Shown: positions 23,428 to 24,669 of the stretch, piece after piece
How the letters are laid out: every line of letters starts with the position of its first letter
Position numbering within the stretch: the stretch's first letter is position 1
Source: JBHIEE01 sp046760445
Lineage (GTDB): Bacteria > Acidobacteriota > Aminicenantia > JdFR-78
Reading direction: 5' to 3'
Assembly: GCA_046760445.1 (NCBI GenBank)
Contig: JBHIEE010000031.1
Location: 1-24,669, forward strand
DNA length: 24,669 bases
Notes under the pieces: generated by a model
The model's database searches: none
Seen by the model: only the letters and a program-made list of their open reading frames with translations
Told to the model about the DNA's origin: nothing
Translations under genes and position numbers: made by a program

Positions 23428-24504
23428 ATGGCTAATTATGCAATAATTATGGCTGGAGGCAGAGGAACTAGATTTTGGCCTTTAAGTAGAAAAGGGAAAC
23501 CTAAGCAGTTCCTGCCAATAATTAGTGAAAAAACAATGCTTGAGGAAACAGTAGAGAGATTGCTTCCTTTAATACCATATGAAAGAATATATACTATTGC
23601 CAATCAAGAACTGACTAATGAAATTTATAAATTAATTCCCAATTTACCTGAGCAAAACTTAATTATTGAGCCTAAGGACAAGAATACAGCCCCCTCTTTA
23701 ATATTATCTACTTCTCGGATTTTACTTGATGATCCAGAAGCAACAATTATTGCTCTTCCTGCAGACCATATAATCCATAATCGACACCGACTCCTGCAAT
23801 TATTAGATTCTTCTCTAAAAGCAGCCCAATATGAAGATTATCTAATTACCCTGGGAATAACTCCTACTTACCCAGCCACCGGATATGGTTATCTCCATTA
23901 TTCTAAAGAAGATACAATCAAAATTAATCAAGAAGAGTTCTATTTAGTTAAAGAGTTTAAAGAAAAACCAGACTACCACCAAGCAGTGGAGTACTTGTCA
24001 ACTAAAAATTACTTCTGGAATAGTGGGATTTTTGTCTGGCAGGGGAAGGTTTTCTCGGGAAAGCTCGAGAAATATGCTCCTGAGATGTATGGGTATTTTA
24101 CTAAAATAAGTGATGCTTTAAAAAAACACAGCAAAGAAGAAATAACTCAAATTTTTAATGAATTACCTTCTATTTCTATTGATTATGCTTTGATGGAAAA
24201 AGCAAAAGGAGTTTTAGTCGCTGAAGCAGACTTTGGCTGGACAGACGTAGGTTCTTGGTCTGCTTTGCCACAAATTTGGCCTCAGGATAAAGACAAAAAT
24301 GTGACCAAGGGAGAATTGATGGTCATAAATTCCTCAGAATGCATTGTTTATAATCCTAATAAGCTAACAGCTTTAGTCGGAGTCAATAATTTAATTATTA
24401 TTCAAACTCCTGATGTCCTTTTAATTTGCAACAAAAAAGATGACCAGAAAATTAAAGAATTAGTTGAAAAATTGAAAAAAGAAGGCAAAGAAGAATATTC
24501 ATAA
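23428..24504 (+). CDS. manC: Mannose-1-phosphate guanylyltransferase
   Basis: Makes GDP-mannose from mannose-1-phosphate and GTP. The 358-residue protein has the pyrophosphorylase signature MAGGRGTRFWPLSRKGKPKQFL (about 9-30), the EPKDKNTAP and LPADHII motifs, EFKEKP, FWNSGIFVW and FGWTDVGSW. It is the short form: it ends without the cupin-type phosphomannose isomerase domain of bifunctional ManC/AlgA, so mannose-6-phosphate must come from elsewhere. A strong GGGAGGTGA precedes the ATG at 23428. It is last of the three-gene group with the hexomutase and uppP. An imperfect stem-loop spans its stop codon. Confidence 0.93.
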   Translation: MANYAIIMAGGRGTRFWPLSRKGKPKQFLPIISEKTMLEETVERLLPLIPYERIYTIANQELTNEIYKLIPNLPEQNLIIEPKDKNTAPSLILSTSRILLDDPEATIIALPADHIIHNRHRLLQLLDSSLKAAQYEDYLITLGITPTYPATGYGYLHYSKEDTIKINQEEFYLVKEFKEKPDYHQAVEYLSTKNYFWNSGIFVWQGKVFSGKLEKYAPEMYGYFTKISDALKKHSKEEITQIFNELPSISIDYALMEKAKGVLVAEADFGWTDVGSWSALPQIWPQDKDKNVTKGELMVINSSECIVYNPNKLTALVGVNNLIIIQTPDVLLICNKKDDQKIKELVEKLKKEGKEEYS

Positions 24505-24519
24505 CGGGAATAATTCTTC
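24490..24519 (+). terminator. Weak stem-loop across the manC stop codon
   Basis: GAAGAATATTC (24490-24500) can pair with GAATAATTCTTC (24508-24519), giving 7 bp, one bulged A and 4 bp around a 7-base loop that includes most of the TAA stop. The stem is AT-rich and no clean U run follows (GGGTTATTTC), so termination here is only a possibility. Confidence 0.3.
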
Positions 24520-24530
24520 GGGTTATTTCA

Positions 24531-24669
24531 CCTTTAAAAACCTAACACTGGTAAAAATTTTCTCCCGAGTACTCGGGACTGGATTCACCCCTCTATAAAA
24601 ATCAAAAATCAAACATCAAAAGTTGGTACACCACGTGGGGTATACCACTGTGGCAAAATGACAAATTAA
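24531..24669 (-). repeat. Dispersed palindromic repeat, copy B (inverted), with AAATC/CAAA-type tract
   Basis: The palindrome TCCCGAGTACTCGGGA recurs at 24563-24578. On the minus strand, 24589 to 24558 matches 108-139 at 30 of 32 bases. Similarity continues weakly on both sides: TTAT before, GGTTTT after. Beyond it, 24598-24620 holds ATCAAAAATCAAACATCAAA-type units, the complement of the TTTGAT tract that precedes copy A, so the composite layout is conserved but inverted. The remainder to 24669 contains an imperfect palindrome around CCACGTGG (24631-24638) and no gene. Confidence 0.7.

Noticed and set aside
24631..24638. CCACGTGG, considered as a second parS
   Set aside because: Only the CACGTG core agrees; the flanking TGTTT/AAACA bases needed for ParB are absent.

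Overview
The window is an AT-rich (roughly one third G+C by eye), densely coding bacterial chromosome segment. It holds 22 protein genes I can support, counting one frameshifted gene once. It carries the conserved origin-proximal block rpmH-rnpA-yidD-yidC-jag-mnmE-mnmG-rsmG-parA-parB, with a parS site. It also encodes the complete route from ribulose-5-phosphate to CMP-KDO (kdsD, kdsA, kdsC, kdsB), a long YidC with a periplasmic domain, a bactofilin and UppP. KDO synthesis and the long YidC point to a Gram-negative-type (diderm) cell. Sequence alone does not let me name the phylum; an uncultured candidate lineage is my guess, suggested by the degenerate TTTGG/CCAAA-type intergenic repeats.

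Layout. 1-199: degenerate repeats, then a dispersed repeat with a palindromic core. 200-664: a GNAT acetyltransferase. 665-965: a repeat-rich intergenic stretch with one perfect DnaA-box sequence. 966-1835: a beta-hydroxyacid dehydrogenase. 7382 back to 1872 (minus strand): a five-gene operon of receiver-domain protein, valS, birA, coaX and an unknown protein, tightly packed or overlapping. 7383-7536: a divergent promoter region with two perfect TTGACA -35 boxes back to back. 7537-21186 (plus strand): ribosome/RNase P/membrane insertion genes, tRNA and rRNA modification genes, ParABS, bactofilin, and the KDO genes with pyrG among them. 21187-24504: pgm/pmm, uppP and manC, started by their own extended -10 promoter. 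24505-24669: a second, inverted copy of the dispersed repeat.

How the genes fit together. KdsD makes arabinose-5-phosphate, KdsA condenses it with PEP, KdsC removes the phosphate and KdsB activates KDO with CTP. CTP synthase (pyrG) lies inside this cluster and makes the nucleotide KdsB consumes. The sugar mutase and the guanylyltransferase would make GDP-mannose for surface glycans, and UppP recycles the lipid carrier used for peptidoglycan and glycans. ParA/ParB and the bactofilin add chromosome segregation and cell-shape scaffolding to this envelope operon.

I do not see a clear new enzyme system. The points most worth a second look are: the composite inverted repeat present at both ends; the one-base frameshift in rsmG at a T7 run; the parS written into the rsmG 3' end; the Jag/KhpB protein whose KH domain has lost its GxxG loop; and the receiver protein with a conserved helical tail leading the valS operon.
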